Source: Elymus sibiricus
Taxonomy: Eukaryota > Streptophyta > Magnoliopsida > Poales > Poaceae
Assembly: GCA_039707655.1 (NCBI GenBank)
Contig: CM077665.1
Span: forward strand, 311,116,486 to 311,180,485
Length of the DNA: 64,000 bases
Direction: 5' to 3'
Below are positions 31,283-41,765 of this stretch, one piece after another. The translations under genes were made by a program, and so were the position numbers. Below the pieces are notes generated by a model. It saw only the letters and a list, made by a program, of their open reading frames with translations. It had not been told where the DNA came from and ran no database searches. The stretch's first letter is position 1; the number at the start of each line of letters is the position of its first letter.

Positions 31283-33103
31283 TGTTGGGGAACGTTGCAT
31301 GGGAAACAAAAAATTTCCTACGCACACACAAGATCTATCCATGGTGATGAGCATCTACGAGAGGGAGAGTGAATCTACATACCCTTGTAGATCGCTAAGC
31401 GGAAGCGTTAAGAAACGCGGTTGATGTAGTCGAACGTCTCCGCGATCCAAATCGCAAGTCGTCCCTCGATCCGATCACGAACTAGTGCCGAACAGACGGC
31501 ACCTCCGCGTTCAACACACGTACGGCTTGATGACGCCTTCACCTCCTCGATCCAGCGAGCAATGGTGAAGTAGTAGATGAGTTCCGGCAGCACGACGGCG
31601 TGGTGATGGTGGTGAGGAACAATCTCTGCAGGGCTTTGCCAAGCACTACGAAGATTATGACGGGAGAACTAGAGGGTTAGGGTTGCCGACACACGGCTTG
31701 GGAAATCTTAATGTGTCCCGTGTGCTAACCCTGCCCCTCTATTTATATGTTGAGCCTTGGGGTCTAAACTTGGAGTAAAAGCCTCCTCCAGGTCGGTTTT
31801 GCCTGCACAAGGTCGGTTTGGCCCGCAGGGAAAGAGTCCAACTCGGATCCCTGCAGTACCGCGCACAAGTGGTAGTACCGCTCACGAGCGGTAGTACCGC
31901 GCACAAGCGGTAGTACCGCTTACGCGGTAGTACTGCCTTACCAGCGGTAGTACCGCTTAAGGCAGCAGCAAAACTTCCTTTTGCACTTTCCAATACCTCG
32001 TGGGCTTTACCCCTTTGGCCCATATAAAGTGTTTCTACACCCGAACACTTCGGTAAACATCCGGAACCCCTTCCGGTGAATTCCGGAACCCTTCCGAAGA
32101 TCAAACCACTATTATCACATATATCAATCTTTACCTCCGGACTCTTCCAGAGATCCTCGTCATGTCCGGGATCTTATCCGGGACTCCGAACAACCTTCGG
32201 TCACCAACACAATAACTCAACTATACTAATCGTCACCAAACGTTAAGTGTGTAGACCCTGCGGGTTCGAGAACTATGCAGACATGACCGAGACACATCTA
32301 CGGCCAATAACCAATAGCGGGACCTGGATGCCCATATTGGTTCCTACATATTCTACGAAGATCTTTATCGATCGAACCTCTATGTCAAGGATTCAGTTAA
32401 TCTCGTATGTTGTTCCCTTTGTTCTTCGGTATGTTACTTGCCCGAGATTCGATCGTCGGTATCTCTATACCTAGTTCAATCTCGTTACCGGCAAGTCTCT
32501 TTACTCGTTCCGTAATACAAGATCCTGTGGCTAACTCTTTAGTCACTTTGCTTGCAAGGCTCATTGTGATGTTGTATTACCGAGTGGGCCCTGAGATACC
32601 TCTCCGTCACACAGAGTAACAAATCCCAGTCTTGATCCATGCCAACCCAACAGACACCCTCGGAGATACCTGTAGAGCACCTTTATAGTCACCCAGTTAC
32701 GTTGCGACGTTTGATACACACAAGGTACTCCTCCGATGTCAGGGAGTTGCATGATCTCATGGTCATAGGAACAGATACTTGACATGCAGAAAACAATAGC
32801 AATAAACTGACACGATCATATGCTACGTTCGTAGTTTGGGTCTTGTCCATCACATCATTCTCCTAATGATGTGATCCTGTTATCAAATGACATCTCATGT
32901 CAATGGCTAGGAAACCTTAACCATCTTTGATCAACGAGCTAGTCAACTAGAGGCTTACTAGGGACATAGTGTTGTCTATTTACCCACACATGTATTTGAG
33001 TTTCCAATCAATACAATTATAGCATGGATAATAAACGATTATCATGAACAAGGAAATATAATAATAACCAATTTATTATTGCCTCTAGGGCATATTTCCA
33101 ACA
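31283..33103 (-). repeat. 5' LTR of the Angela-like element
   Basis: The plus strand runs from TGTTGGGGAACGTTGCATGG to GGGCATATTTCCAACA. It holds the GCGGTAGTACCGC cluster at about 31850-31960 in a slightly different arrangement from the 3' LTR. Confidence 0.94.
31850..31960. repeat. Cluster of GCGGTAGTACCGC inverted motifs, 5' LTR copy
   Basis: The same motif family as at 24745-24850. Here GCGCACAAGCGG links two motifs where the other LTR has CTTGAGCGG, so the copies differ by a short replacement rather than by point changes alone. Confidence 0.85.
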
Positions 33104-33108
33104 GCTAG
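33104..33108. repeat. Target site duplication GCTAG (right)
   Basis: It is the partner of 24169-24173. Confidence 0.95.
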
Positions 33109-34126
33109 ATCATTGCACATCCTGGTACACTGCCAGAGGCATTCATACAGGGTCATATCTTCATATCAGTTCTCCATGTTGAGTTGTAAGTAAATAAAAG
33201 TGTGATGATCATCATTGTTAGAGCATTGTCCCAGTGAGGAAAGAATGATGGAGACAATGATTCTCCCATAAGTCGAGATGAGACTCCTAACGAAAATAAA
33301 TATGGGGGAGGCCAAATGAGCCCACCATCCATTCAAAAAAATGAGAGAAAAAGAGAGAAGGGACTTTGCTACTATCCTTTACCACACCTGTGCCTCAAAG
33401 TGGCACCATGTTCCTCATGTAGAGAGTCTCATGATATATCACTTTCATATGCTACTGGGAATTACCTATTCATTATTTCAAACTTGGCTTGTATATTCCT
33501 ACGATGGGCTTCCTCAAATGCCCGAGGTCTTCATGAGCAAGCAAGTTGGATGCACACCCCACTTAGCTTCATTTGAGCTTTCATACACTTATAGCTCTAG
33601 TGCATCATTTGCATGGCAATCCCTACTCCTTGCATTGACATCTATCGATGGGCATCTCCATAGCCCGTTGGTACGCCTAGTTGATGTGAGACTATCTTCT
33701 CCACTTCCTACCGCTTTGATATCTACCACCATACTATATTCCATTTAAATGCCATGTCCAATGGCTCACGGTTATGTATTGCGTGAAGAATAAAAAGTTG
33801 ACGCTTATTGAAAAAGTACAAACCAATTGCCTGACTTGGACACCGTGGTGCTTAACATTTGTATTAATGTGGTGAAGATGGAGCCATGCCTTGCTAATAC
33901 AATAAGATGAATGGGGGGTAAACATTTCTTAAGAATCGTATACTTTTAGGAATTAACAATTCTGTTTCTTACACTTTGAATATTGCTATATTAATATTTG
34001 TTGATTCATCTTTTCTCAATGAGCATACATGAATAAGATTACATAGTGGATAGCATGTCACATAAAAAATTCTGCTTTTATCGTTTACCTACTCGAGGAC
34101 GAGCAGGAATTAAGATTGGGGATGCT
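33109..34126 (+). other. 3' part of the Sabrina-like interior and polypurine tract
   Basis: It continues the noncoding interior interrupted at 24173. Short frames around 33316-33748 show no similarity I know. The end, AGGAATTAAGATTGGGGATG at about 34105-34124, is a purine-rich tract just before the 3' LTR, typical of Athila-type elements. Confidence 0.7.
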
Positions 34127-35700
34127 TGATACGTCTCCAATGTATCTATAATTTTGATTGTTCCATGCTGATATATTATCATTCTAGGATACTTTTTGGG
34201 TCATTATTTACCAATTTATAATATTTTTGAGCACTAACCTATTGACCCAGTGCCCAGTGCCAGTTGTTGTTTTCTGCGTGTTTTTGCCTTTGCAGGTTTA
34301 CTGTACCAAACGAAGTCCAATTGCCAAAAAACATTTTGATGATTTTTTGTGGACTATTTGAAGACCTAGAAGCTTCAGAAGGAAGACGGGAGGCACACGA
34401 GGGCCCCACCACACATCAGGGCGCGCCCTGTGGGGGTCGCGCCCTGATATGTGGTGGCCCCCTCGGGCACCTCCCGACATTCCTCTTCGTCCTATAAATT
34501 CTCTAATATTCTGAAATCCCTAAGGCAGTCCCGAAACCCTTTTTTCGCTGCCGCAAGTGTCTGTTCCATCGCGAGGCCATCTGGAGCTCCGCTACGGCAC
34601 CCTGTCGGAGGGAGGATCGATCACGGAGGGCCTCTTCATCAACCTTGTTGTCCTTATGATTATGTGTGAGTAGTTCACCACAGACCTACGGGTCCATAGT
34701 TAGTACCTAGATGGAAATCTCTCTCTTATGATCTTCAATACAATGGTCATCGCATCTTCGTTTTGATCTATCCGATGTAATCCTATTGTGCGGTGTGTTT
34801 GTTGGGATCCAATGAATTGTGGATTTATGTTCAGATTATTCATGAAAAGTATTTGAGATGCCTCTGAATTATATTATCTCTTAAGTGCATGATCATTATA
34901 GCTTCGTAATGCTCTCCGATCTATTGATATGCTTTGGCCAAGTAGATTGATATTTCATTGGTGGGAGTGGTGCGTTGTGGTAGGTTCAACCTGGCGAGTT
35001 TCTATATCCAAGTGACAAAGTAGGGGACAAGATGCGTCTTTGTGTTGTTTCTACTAAGGATAAAATGATGGGGTTCATTCATATTGTTTGAGTTTACTTT
35101 GTCTACATCATGTCATCGTTCTCCAAACAATACTCTGTTTGACTTAATACTCTAGATGCATGCTGGATAACGGTCGATGAGTGGAGTAATAGTAATAGGT
35201 GCAGGAAGGAGTCGCCCTATTTGCCTATGGACGTGATGCCTATATATACATGATCATTGCCGTGAACATCGCATAACTATCTGCTTTTCTATCAATTGCC
35301 CAACAGTAATTTGTTTACCCACTGTATGCTGCCTACATGAGAGATGTCGCTAGGGAACACTATGGCCCCCGGGTCTATTCACTTATATATTCGCAAACAC
35401 TATATTTACCTTGATGCCTTTATTTACTTTTTATTTATTTTGCAATTTGTATTTATCAACAATTATCTACGCAACTCATTTGCTTGCAAATAACAAGATC
35501 AAGGGGATTGACAACCCTCTTGCCCGCGTTGGGTGCAGGTTGTTTGTTCATTTGTGTGCATCCGCTGAAGATGGTTGAGGATTGATATTCCTATTCGTTT
35601 GATAAACCTTGGTTTCATAACCGAGGGAAATACTTATCCGCTTTGTGCTGCAATTTCTTGTTCCTCTTCACGGAAAACCCAACGCAGATCACAAGTATCA
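34127..35700 (+). repeat. 3' LTR of the Sabrina-like element (1574 bp)
   Basis: It runs from TGATACGTCTCCAATGTATC to CACAAGTATCA, followed by GGTAT. It is the uninterrupted sister of 17995-21398 and provides the empty site for the CACTA insertion near 35480. Confidence 0.94.
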
Positions 35701-35705
35701 GGTAT
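35701..35705. repeat. Target site duplication GGTAT (right)
   Basis: It is the partner of 17990-17994. After it the gag frame of element A resumes. Confidence 0.92.
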
Positions 35706-37829
35706 TGACCTTCTTCCCATTCAACTCCATTGGCATTGAAATAGCAAATGCCTTGGTTCTTCCGGTGCCATCCTTGCTTGCGCACAATCTCTTCAAATTG
35801 CTTACTTCCGGCAAGACTCTTGTAGACACCCTTTTCTATAATTCCTTTCAATAAATCGTTTTCTTACTCAAGTGTAACTTGGCTAAGAGAATCATTAGTG
35901 GAATCAGTGGAAGTACTAGGAACAACATCATTGGTTTTAGCATTAGTGTTGTTGTTACTAGATGAAGAACCTCTCTTGCCTTTGTAACTAGTTTGCTTAT
36001 ATTTAACTTGTGGCACAAATGTGGACAAGAGTAGTCATTTGGCAAGATAAGAAGAACTCTTTTTTCGAAGATCGTCTTTGATAGCTTTAAGAAACTCATG
36101 CTCTTGCTCTAAATTTATCTTCTCGAAGCGTAGCTTCTCATGAGTTCTTAAGAGCTCTCTATGATCTTCTTGAGTAGATTCATGAGCTAACTTAAGAGTC
36201 TTTCGTTCTTTAGTTAGACGATCAATCTCCTTCTTATCATCATCACACGACTTATCTTGCCTAGCATGATTATTATCAAGTTCATTTTGACTAACATCAC
36301 TAGTTTTGTCAAAGGGCAAGTCATCATCTCCTAGTAAGTCATCCTCATCACTATTAAAGTCAATGTATTCAGGGTGTGATACCTTGGGGCCTTTAGCCAT
36401 GAAGCAACTTCAACTTCCTTCATTTGGTGAATCAAATATGTCATAGGAATTGGAGGATACGAGTGGTAGTCCGGCAACACCTTCATCTTGACTATAGTCG
36501 GAGTTGTAGTGGTAGCTTCTCTCAGATTGGTTGTCGAAATCGGAGACGGAAACCCATTCACTAACATGAGCTTGATGTCTTCTTCTTGTGTAGCTCTTGG
36601 TGTACTTGTCCTTCTTCTTCGAGTCCTTGCTTCTCCGGGAGGGTCTTCGTTCATAGCGATCTTCTCTACTCCTTATATCTCTACGAGGTGACTCATCTCT
36701 TGAGCTTCTTCTTCTAGGTGACTCTTCTGTTCTTTTGTGGGGAGCCGTGAACTCATTGGAAAAGTCCAGGCCTTCCACAATTGTAACAATTCCGATCACG
36801 ACTAGAGGAACGCTTCTCTTCATATCTTGAGTTGGAGCTTCTTCGAGAGGGTCTTTGTTCATATCGATCTTCTCTACTACTTCTCTCTCTTCGAGGTGAC
36901 TCGTCTCTTGAGCTTCTTCTTCTTGGTGACTCATCTCTCCTTTTGAAAGGGGACGTGCACTCATTTGAGAAGTGTCCGGGTCTTCCACAATTATAGAAAT
37001 TTTGATCACGACTGGAAGAACACTTATCTTTGTATATTGAGTTGCAGCTTCTCTCTTTGCCTCTATTCTTGTAGAACTTGTTGAACTTCTTGACCATGAG
37101 GCTTATCTCTTCATTGGTAACAAGGTTGTCACTTGAGGTAGCGGGAGTGTCACTTGTAGCTTTGTATGCACCGCTTGACTTGGTATGAAGCTCTTCTTTG
37201 ACCTTGAGTGACATTTCATGAGCAACAATCCTTCCAATGACTTCAGTGGGCTTGAGATCTTTGTGGTTTAGCATCATTTGGATCAATGTGCACACGGTGT
37301 CGTACTTTCCATCCAAGGATCTAAGGATCTTCTTGATGATGAATTTGTCTGTCATCTCTTCACTTCCTATGCCGACAATCTCATTTGTGATGAGAGCAAG
37401 CCTAGAGTACATTTCCGTGACTCCTTCACCATCCTTCATCTTGAACTTGTCAAGTTGACTCTGTAGCACATCCAACTTAGATTCCCTGACGGATTCGGTA
37501 CCTTCGTGCATATCAACCAAAGTATACCAAATTTCCTTTGCATTCTCAAGATGGCTTATCTTGTTGAACTCTTCGGGGCATATGCCGTTGAATAGAATGA
37601 CGCATGCTTGAGCGTTGTATTGCAACATCTTCAATTCTTCCACGGTCGCTTCACAATCCGGTTCTTTTCCATCACCAAAGAATTCACCTTGCAATCCAAC
37701 ACGAACAACAACCCAAATGGCGGGGTTATGACCAAGAATATGCATTTTCATTTTGTGGTTCCAACTAGCAAAGTTTGTACCATCAAAATATGGACCTCTA
37801 CGATGATAATTTCCCTCACTAGATGCCAT
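35706..37829 (-). pseudogene. Copia-like gag of element A, frameshifted
   Basis: The ATG at 37829 opens MASSEGNYHRRGPYFDGTNF, then the UBN2-type gag core (ASWNHKMKMHILG; AKEIWYTLVDMHEGTESVRE; KFKMKDGEGVTEMYSRL). Two zinc-knuckle units follow as a tandem duplication, both damaged: the first lacks its first Cys (FYNCGRPGHFSNEC), the second has Leu for His (CYNCGRPGLF). Next come Ser/Arg/Asp-rich repeats and a coiled-coil stretch (KEIDRLTKERKTLKLAHEST). Frame changes occur near 36753 and 36400. The tail continues at 17994 down to 17727. No pol is found, so this looks like a gag-only, non-autonomous Copia. Confidence 0.8.
36655..37020. repeat. 210-bp tandem duplication in gag (zinc-knuckle unit)
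   Basis: GATCACGACT stands at 36793 and 37003 within matching flanks (ACGAGGTGACTC, CTTGAGCTTCTTCTTCT), a shift of about 210 bp. Each unit encodes one knuckle plus an Arg/Ser-rich stretch. Confidence 0.8.
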
Positions 37830-37869
37830 ACTCTTCTAGGTTGTGAAACCAATTCTATGGAGACCAAAG

Positions 37870-37882
37870 CTCTCATAAAACA
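37870..37882 (-). other. Degenerate tRNA-Met-type primer-binding site of element A
   Basis: The plus strand reads GCTCTCATAAAAC next to the LTR start, where GCTCTGATACCA would be the complement of a normal initiator-Met site. The position fits; the sequence is eroded. Confidence 0.55.
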
Positions 37883-37884
37883 CA

Positions 37885-39401
37885 TGTAGGATCCAAAGTA
37901 TGTCTAGAGGGGGGGTGATTAGACTACTTGACCACATTAAAATTCTAGCCTTTTCCCAATTTTAGATGTTGGCAAGTTTTAGCGAATATATCAAGTCAAG
38001 CACACCGTACACACGCAAGTCTAAGAATTTAACAGCGGAAAGTAAATACATGCACATATAAGTAGAGGTAAGGGATAGGAGGATCAAACGCAATGGGGGA
38101 CATGAAGATTTTTCCCGTGGTTCCAATAGGTGGTGCTATCATACGTCCACGTTGATGGAGACTTCAACCCACGAAGGGTAACGGTCGTGAGAGTCCACGG
38201 AGGGCTTCACCCAAAAGGGACCACGAAGTAGCAACCTCATCTATTCCGTCACGGCTTACGTCCACGAAGGACTAGCCTCACTCGGGGTAGATCTTCACGA
38301 AGTAGGCGATCTCCTTGCCCTTACCAACTTCTTGGTTCAACTCCACACACGAAGACGGAGGCTCCCAAGCGACACCTAACCAATCTAGGGGACACCACTC
38401 TCCAAAAGGTAATAGATGTGGTAAGAATGACGAACTCCTTTCTCTTGTGCTTCAAAAGATAGTCTCCTCAACACACAATCACTCTCTCATAGATTTAGCT
38501 TGGTAGAAGAGGTTTATTGCGTGGAAAGCAACTTGGGGAGGCTAGAAATCAAGGTTCATATGGTTGGAGTGGAAGATCTTGATCTCAACACATGAGTAGG
38601 TGGTTCTCTCTTGGAAAATGGATGGGGCAAGTGTTGGTTTGTTCTGAGTGCTTCCTCTCCGAATGAGAGGTAGGTGGAGGGGTATATATAGGCATCTCCA
38701 AAAATCCAACCGTTACAATATTATTGCCCAACTTGGTGAAACCGAAGCAAAAACTCGGTTGCACCGACTAGTGCAAAATGTGGCAACTTTTGGCGTTTCG
38801 GTGAGACCGATATATAATTCTCGGTGGGTCCGATGTTGACTGACCTAGACGTTTCCAGTTTCGGTGTCACCGATTCCTAAAACTCGGAAATTTTGATTCT
38901 TAGAAATTGGATACCCAAAAGTTGGTCACTGATTTCGGTTTCACCGAAATCAAACTTGGTGTCACCGAGAATCTAGGGTTTGGCTCTGGATGTGTGTAGA
39001 GTGAAACTCGGTAGGGCCGATTAGAAAATATTGGTGGCACCGAATTTGAGTGTTAGGGTTTTGACAGAGTATTTTTGTGGGAGAATTCATGAGTACTTTT
39101 GGTGGCTAACTCTAAGCACTTGAGCAACCAGATCATTATGGATACCTCATCCCCTTTTAATAGTATTGGCTTTCCTATGGACTCAAATGTGATTTCTCAC
39201 AAAAAGCAAAATGTAGAGTCTTGAAGCTTTTTGCCAATTGATGTTCCTTGCATCTAGGGGATCTCCACACAATCCTTTGCCATCCATGCATTGAACTTTT
39301 CCTGAAATATGCTTGATAATATAATTAGTCCAATGAAATCTATGTTGTTATTAATTACCAAAACCACCTAGGGAGAAGTTGTGCTTTTAGAAACTCGATC
39401 A
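37885..39401 (-). repeat. 5' LTR of Copia-like element A (1517 bp)
   Basis: The plus strand begins TGTAGGATCCAAAGTATGTC and ends AACTCGATCA. On the coding strand a zone with many CGGTNNNACCG motifs (38740-39055) precedes a TATATATA box near 38682-38691, followed by a long leader to the gag ATG. At 39402 the sequence changes to LINE coding sequence. GGCAC (39402-39406) would be half of the target duplication. Confidence 0.8.
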
Positions 39402-40505
39402 GGCACCTTTTATGTGAGATCATCCTACCATGTGGAATTCCAACACCAATTTGGACATCACTAGAGTCAGAAAGATGGTCAAGGTAGCATGAATTTGAAC
39501 CCGATATGGAAATCGGCCTGGCACTTAAGCTTACTCGGGAAGGTGAAACACTTTGTATGGAAAACTTTGACAGGAATTTTGCCCTATTTTGGTGTTCTGG
39601 CGTCTAGACACATTCCCACTAGTGCCCAGTGTCCCATCTGCAAGATAGGTATGGAAGACATCCAACACTGTTTTTTTTTTGCTTCCATCGAGCGAGAGAA
39701 ATCTGGTCCGAGCTAGGACTTTCAGATGAGATTAGTAGAGCAATGTCACAAGACCGGTTAGGCTCGGTAACTATGGAAATCTTAGGGCGAATCCAAGCTT
39801 CAGAGGGTGAATTGCCGAAGGCATAGCTGATCACCGTTGCGGCATGGTACATTTGGTGGCAACGACGCCAGATAGTGAAAGGAGAAGTGGTGCAGGAACC
39901 GACACGTTCAGTGCTATCTATCAAGGTTTTGTGCACTAACTTTGTCAGATCGTCAACACCCAAATGTCCTACTAGAAAACGTGATCACATGGGGAAGAAA
40001 CTGACTCGTGGATCGGTGAAGGTCAATGTTGACGCCTCATTCTGTGCGGAAACAATGGCGGGAGCCACAGGAGTTGTCGCTCGTGATGAGAAGGGCAACT
40101 TTGTCGTAGCAGCCACTTGGTTCTTACCTCATGTATGTTCAGCTGATTCGGTAGAAATCCAGGCAATAAGGAATGGATTATGGCTAGGGTAGCGGGTTTG
40201 CTGTAATTTGTTGATAATCGAGGCAGATTGCTCAAACGCGATAGAGGCTGTGAACCAACAGGAAGATCATGGACCTGATGTTGTTGTGATTACAGAGTGC
40301 AATCATATTCGGAGGGAGTTTCCATTGGCCACATGCAAGCACTGCTTTCGGGAAGCTAATGAAGTTGCTGATGCTCTAATAAAACACTCTTTTAGTAATA
40401 GATGCTCTGAATTTTGGGAAGATTCAATTACTAACGTTATTTCTCACCTTATTGTAAAAGACCTTGCTGTTATTTGAGAAATAAAGTGTTTATCCTGTAA
40501 AAAAG
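39402..40505 (+). pseudogene. LINE 3' end: zinc-binding RT-associated and RNase H domains
   Basis: The frame starts in a zf-RVT region (FYVRSSYHVEF; KVKHFVWKTL; CPICKIGMEDIQHCFF), changes frame near 39660-39715, and ends in an RVT_3 RNase H domain (KVNVDASFCAETMAGATGVV; IIEADCSNAIEAVN; CFREANEVADALIKHS). It stops with DLAVI at about 40475. Stops also lie near 39823 and 40190. A short 3' UTR with GAGAAATAAAGTG and a brief A run follow. The 5' part is missing: element A was inserted into it at 39402. It is the homologue, in opposite orientation, of 41766-42591. Confidence 0.85.
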
Positions 40506-40655
40506 GGAATTCTGTTATTTTTTTTCAGATATGCAAAGTTATCATCTTTGGATCGGCCGACATCCAAAGAAAGGCCCAACCCAACTCTTAATTAGACACA
40601 CCCCGAGATCACTAATTGACGAATACACCTTTCAAAGATAACTCCACCTTCCCAG

Positions 40656-40698
40656 GTTGCGACAAGTGGCGCACTGCATGTATGCCACTTGTCGCAAC
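40656..40698. repeat. Perfect 15-bp inverted repeat, 13-nt loop
   Basis: GTTGCGACAAGTGGC at 40656-40670 is the exact reverse complement of GCCACTTGTCGCAAC at 40684-40698. Confidence 0.95.
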
Positions 40699-40884
40699 GT
40701 GAGAGTTTTGCCTTTTTTCGTAGATTCGTATTTTCAAAATATTTTATGTCTTAAACCGTGTGCCAAATCTCGAACTGTTTTCACCGTTGGGTTCCTCGCG
40801 TCGAGATCTTCAAAACTAGATCCCATGTTGACAGGTTTTTACGAACTTTTTTTTCAAAAAAATAACCAGACGAAAAAAACCGGA

Positions 40885-41540
40885 CAAAAAAACCGTGCCT
40901 CTCGCGATAGAAAAAAAAACAGAAAACACGTTTTTTTCCTTTCCGATAGGCACGGCCATGCCTCTCGCAAAGGCAAACCGCGCCTCTAGCGGAAGAAAAA
41001 CCGTGCCTCTCGCGAAAAAGAAAACACGATTTTTCCTTTCCGAGAGGCATGACCGTGCCTCTCGCAAAAGCAAAACCGTGCCTCTCGCGGAAGCAAAACC
41101 GTGCCTCTCGCGAAAAAAAAAAGAAACCGTGTTTTTTTCCTTTCCGAGAGGCATGGCCGTGTCTCTCGCGAAAGCAAAACCGTGCCTCTTGCAAAAAAAC
41201 CCAAAAAATACGTTTTTTCCTTTCCGAGGGGCATGGCCGTGCCTCCCGCGAAAGCAAAACCGTGCCTCTCGCAAAAAAAAAACCCAGAAAATACGTTTTT
41301 TTCCTTTCCGAGAGGCACGGTCGTGCCTCTCGCGGAAGCAAAACCGTGCCTCTCGCGAAAAGAAAAAAAAGTAGAAAACACGTTTTTCCCCTTTCCGAGA
41401 TGCACGGCCGTGCCTCTCGCGAAAGCAAAACCGTGCCTCTCGCAAAAAAAAACACGTTTTTTTCCTTTCTGAGCGGCACAGCCGTGCCTCTCGTGAAAGC
41501 AAAACAGTGCCTCTCGCGGAAGCAAAACCGTGCACGCATT
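40885..41540. repeat. Composite tandem repeat with palindromic GAGAGGCA/TGCCTCTC cores
   Basis: The unit combines an AAAACCGTGCCTCTCGCG block (about 24-bp sub-period) with a TTTTTTCCTTTCCGAGAGGC spacer. Where the two meet, GAGAGGCA and TGCCTCTC face each other and form a short palindrome. Long frames of 120-270 codons are open on both strands in several frames, which marks a repeat effect, not genes. Confidence 0.88.
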
Positions 41541-41765
41541 TTTTCGCGCAATTTTTTTCCGTCCAAAAGCTAAGAAAGACCGGTGAAAAACCGGAACACC
41601 AAAAAACCCCGGGAAAAACCAATCTAGAAAGAGGAAAACGCGTGCGAAAAAATTAAAAAACAAAATATGAAGGAAATGCTTAGAGCGCAACACGTGACGG
41701 CGACCGAAAATGCGTCAAATGACGGTGCGTGGAAGTAATCGGTGGGAGGCTTAAGTGCTCCCTAA

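Larger units (their letters stand above)
24174..33103 (-). mobile_element. Angela/BARE-like Ty1/Copia retrotransposon, structurally complete (8930 bp)
   Basis: LTRs of 1819 and 1821 bp, a tRNA-Met-type PBS, one gag-pol frame of 1327 codons in the Copia order (gag, protease, integrase, RT, RNase H) and a polypurine tract are all present, flanked by GCTAG. The only defect seen in the coding frame is one amber codon early in gag. By eye the LTRs agree at about 97-98 percent over their first 210 bases, so it is the youngest LTR element here for which I could compare both LTRs. Confidence 0.95.
17995..35700 (+). mobile_element. Non-autonomous Athila/Sabrina-like Gypsy with two nested insertions
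   Basis: LTRs of about 1575 bp (17995-21398, which includes a CACTA, and 34127-35700) start TGATACGTCTCC and end AGTATCA. A PBS lies at 21410, a broken gag-like frame at 21575-22347, and a polypurine tract before the 3' LTR. No protease, RT or integrase of its own is present. The interior is otherwise long noncoding sequence holding a complete Angela-like Copia. GGTAT flanks both ends. By eye the LTRs agree at about 95 percent over their first 150 bases, more divergent than those of the Copia inside it. Confidence 0.92.
40506..41765. other. Region between two inverted LINE ends; possible decayed DNA transposon
   Basis: It contains a perfect inverted repeat (40656-40698) and a long tandem array (40885-41540). 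Edge sequences CTAATTGACGAATACACC (left) and GCGTCAAATGACGGTGCG (right) may be eroded termini, but I could not establish a TIR or TSD. No gene is supported. Confidence 0.5.

Noticed and set aside
40781..41693. Several overlapping frames of 120-270 codons on both strands
   Set aside because: They are read from the tandem palindromic array; frames are open in several phases on both strands, and the peptides are simple repeats.
40560..41765. A complete MULE spanning the tandem array
   Set aside because: Edge sequences are only loosely similar and no 9-bp duplication was found, so boundaries cannot be supported.
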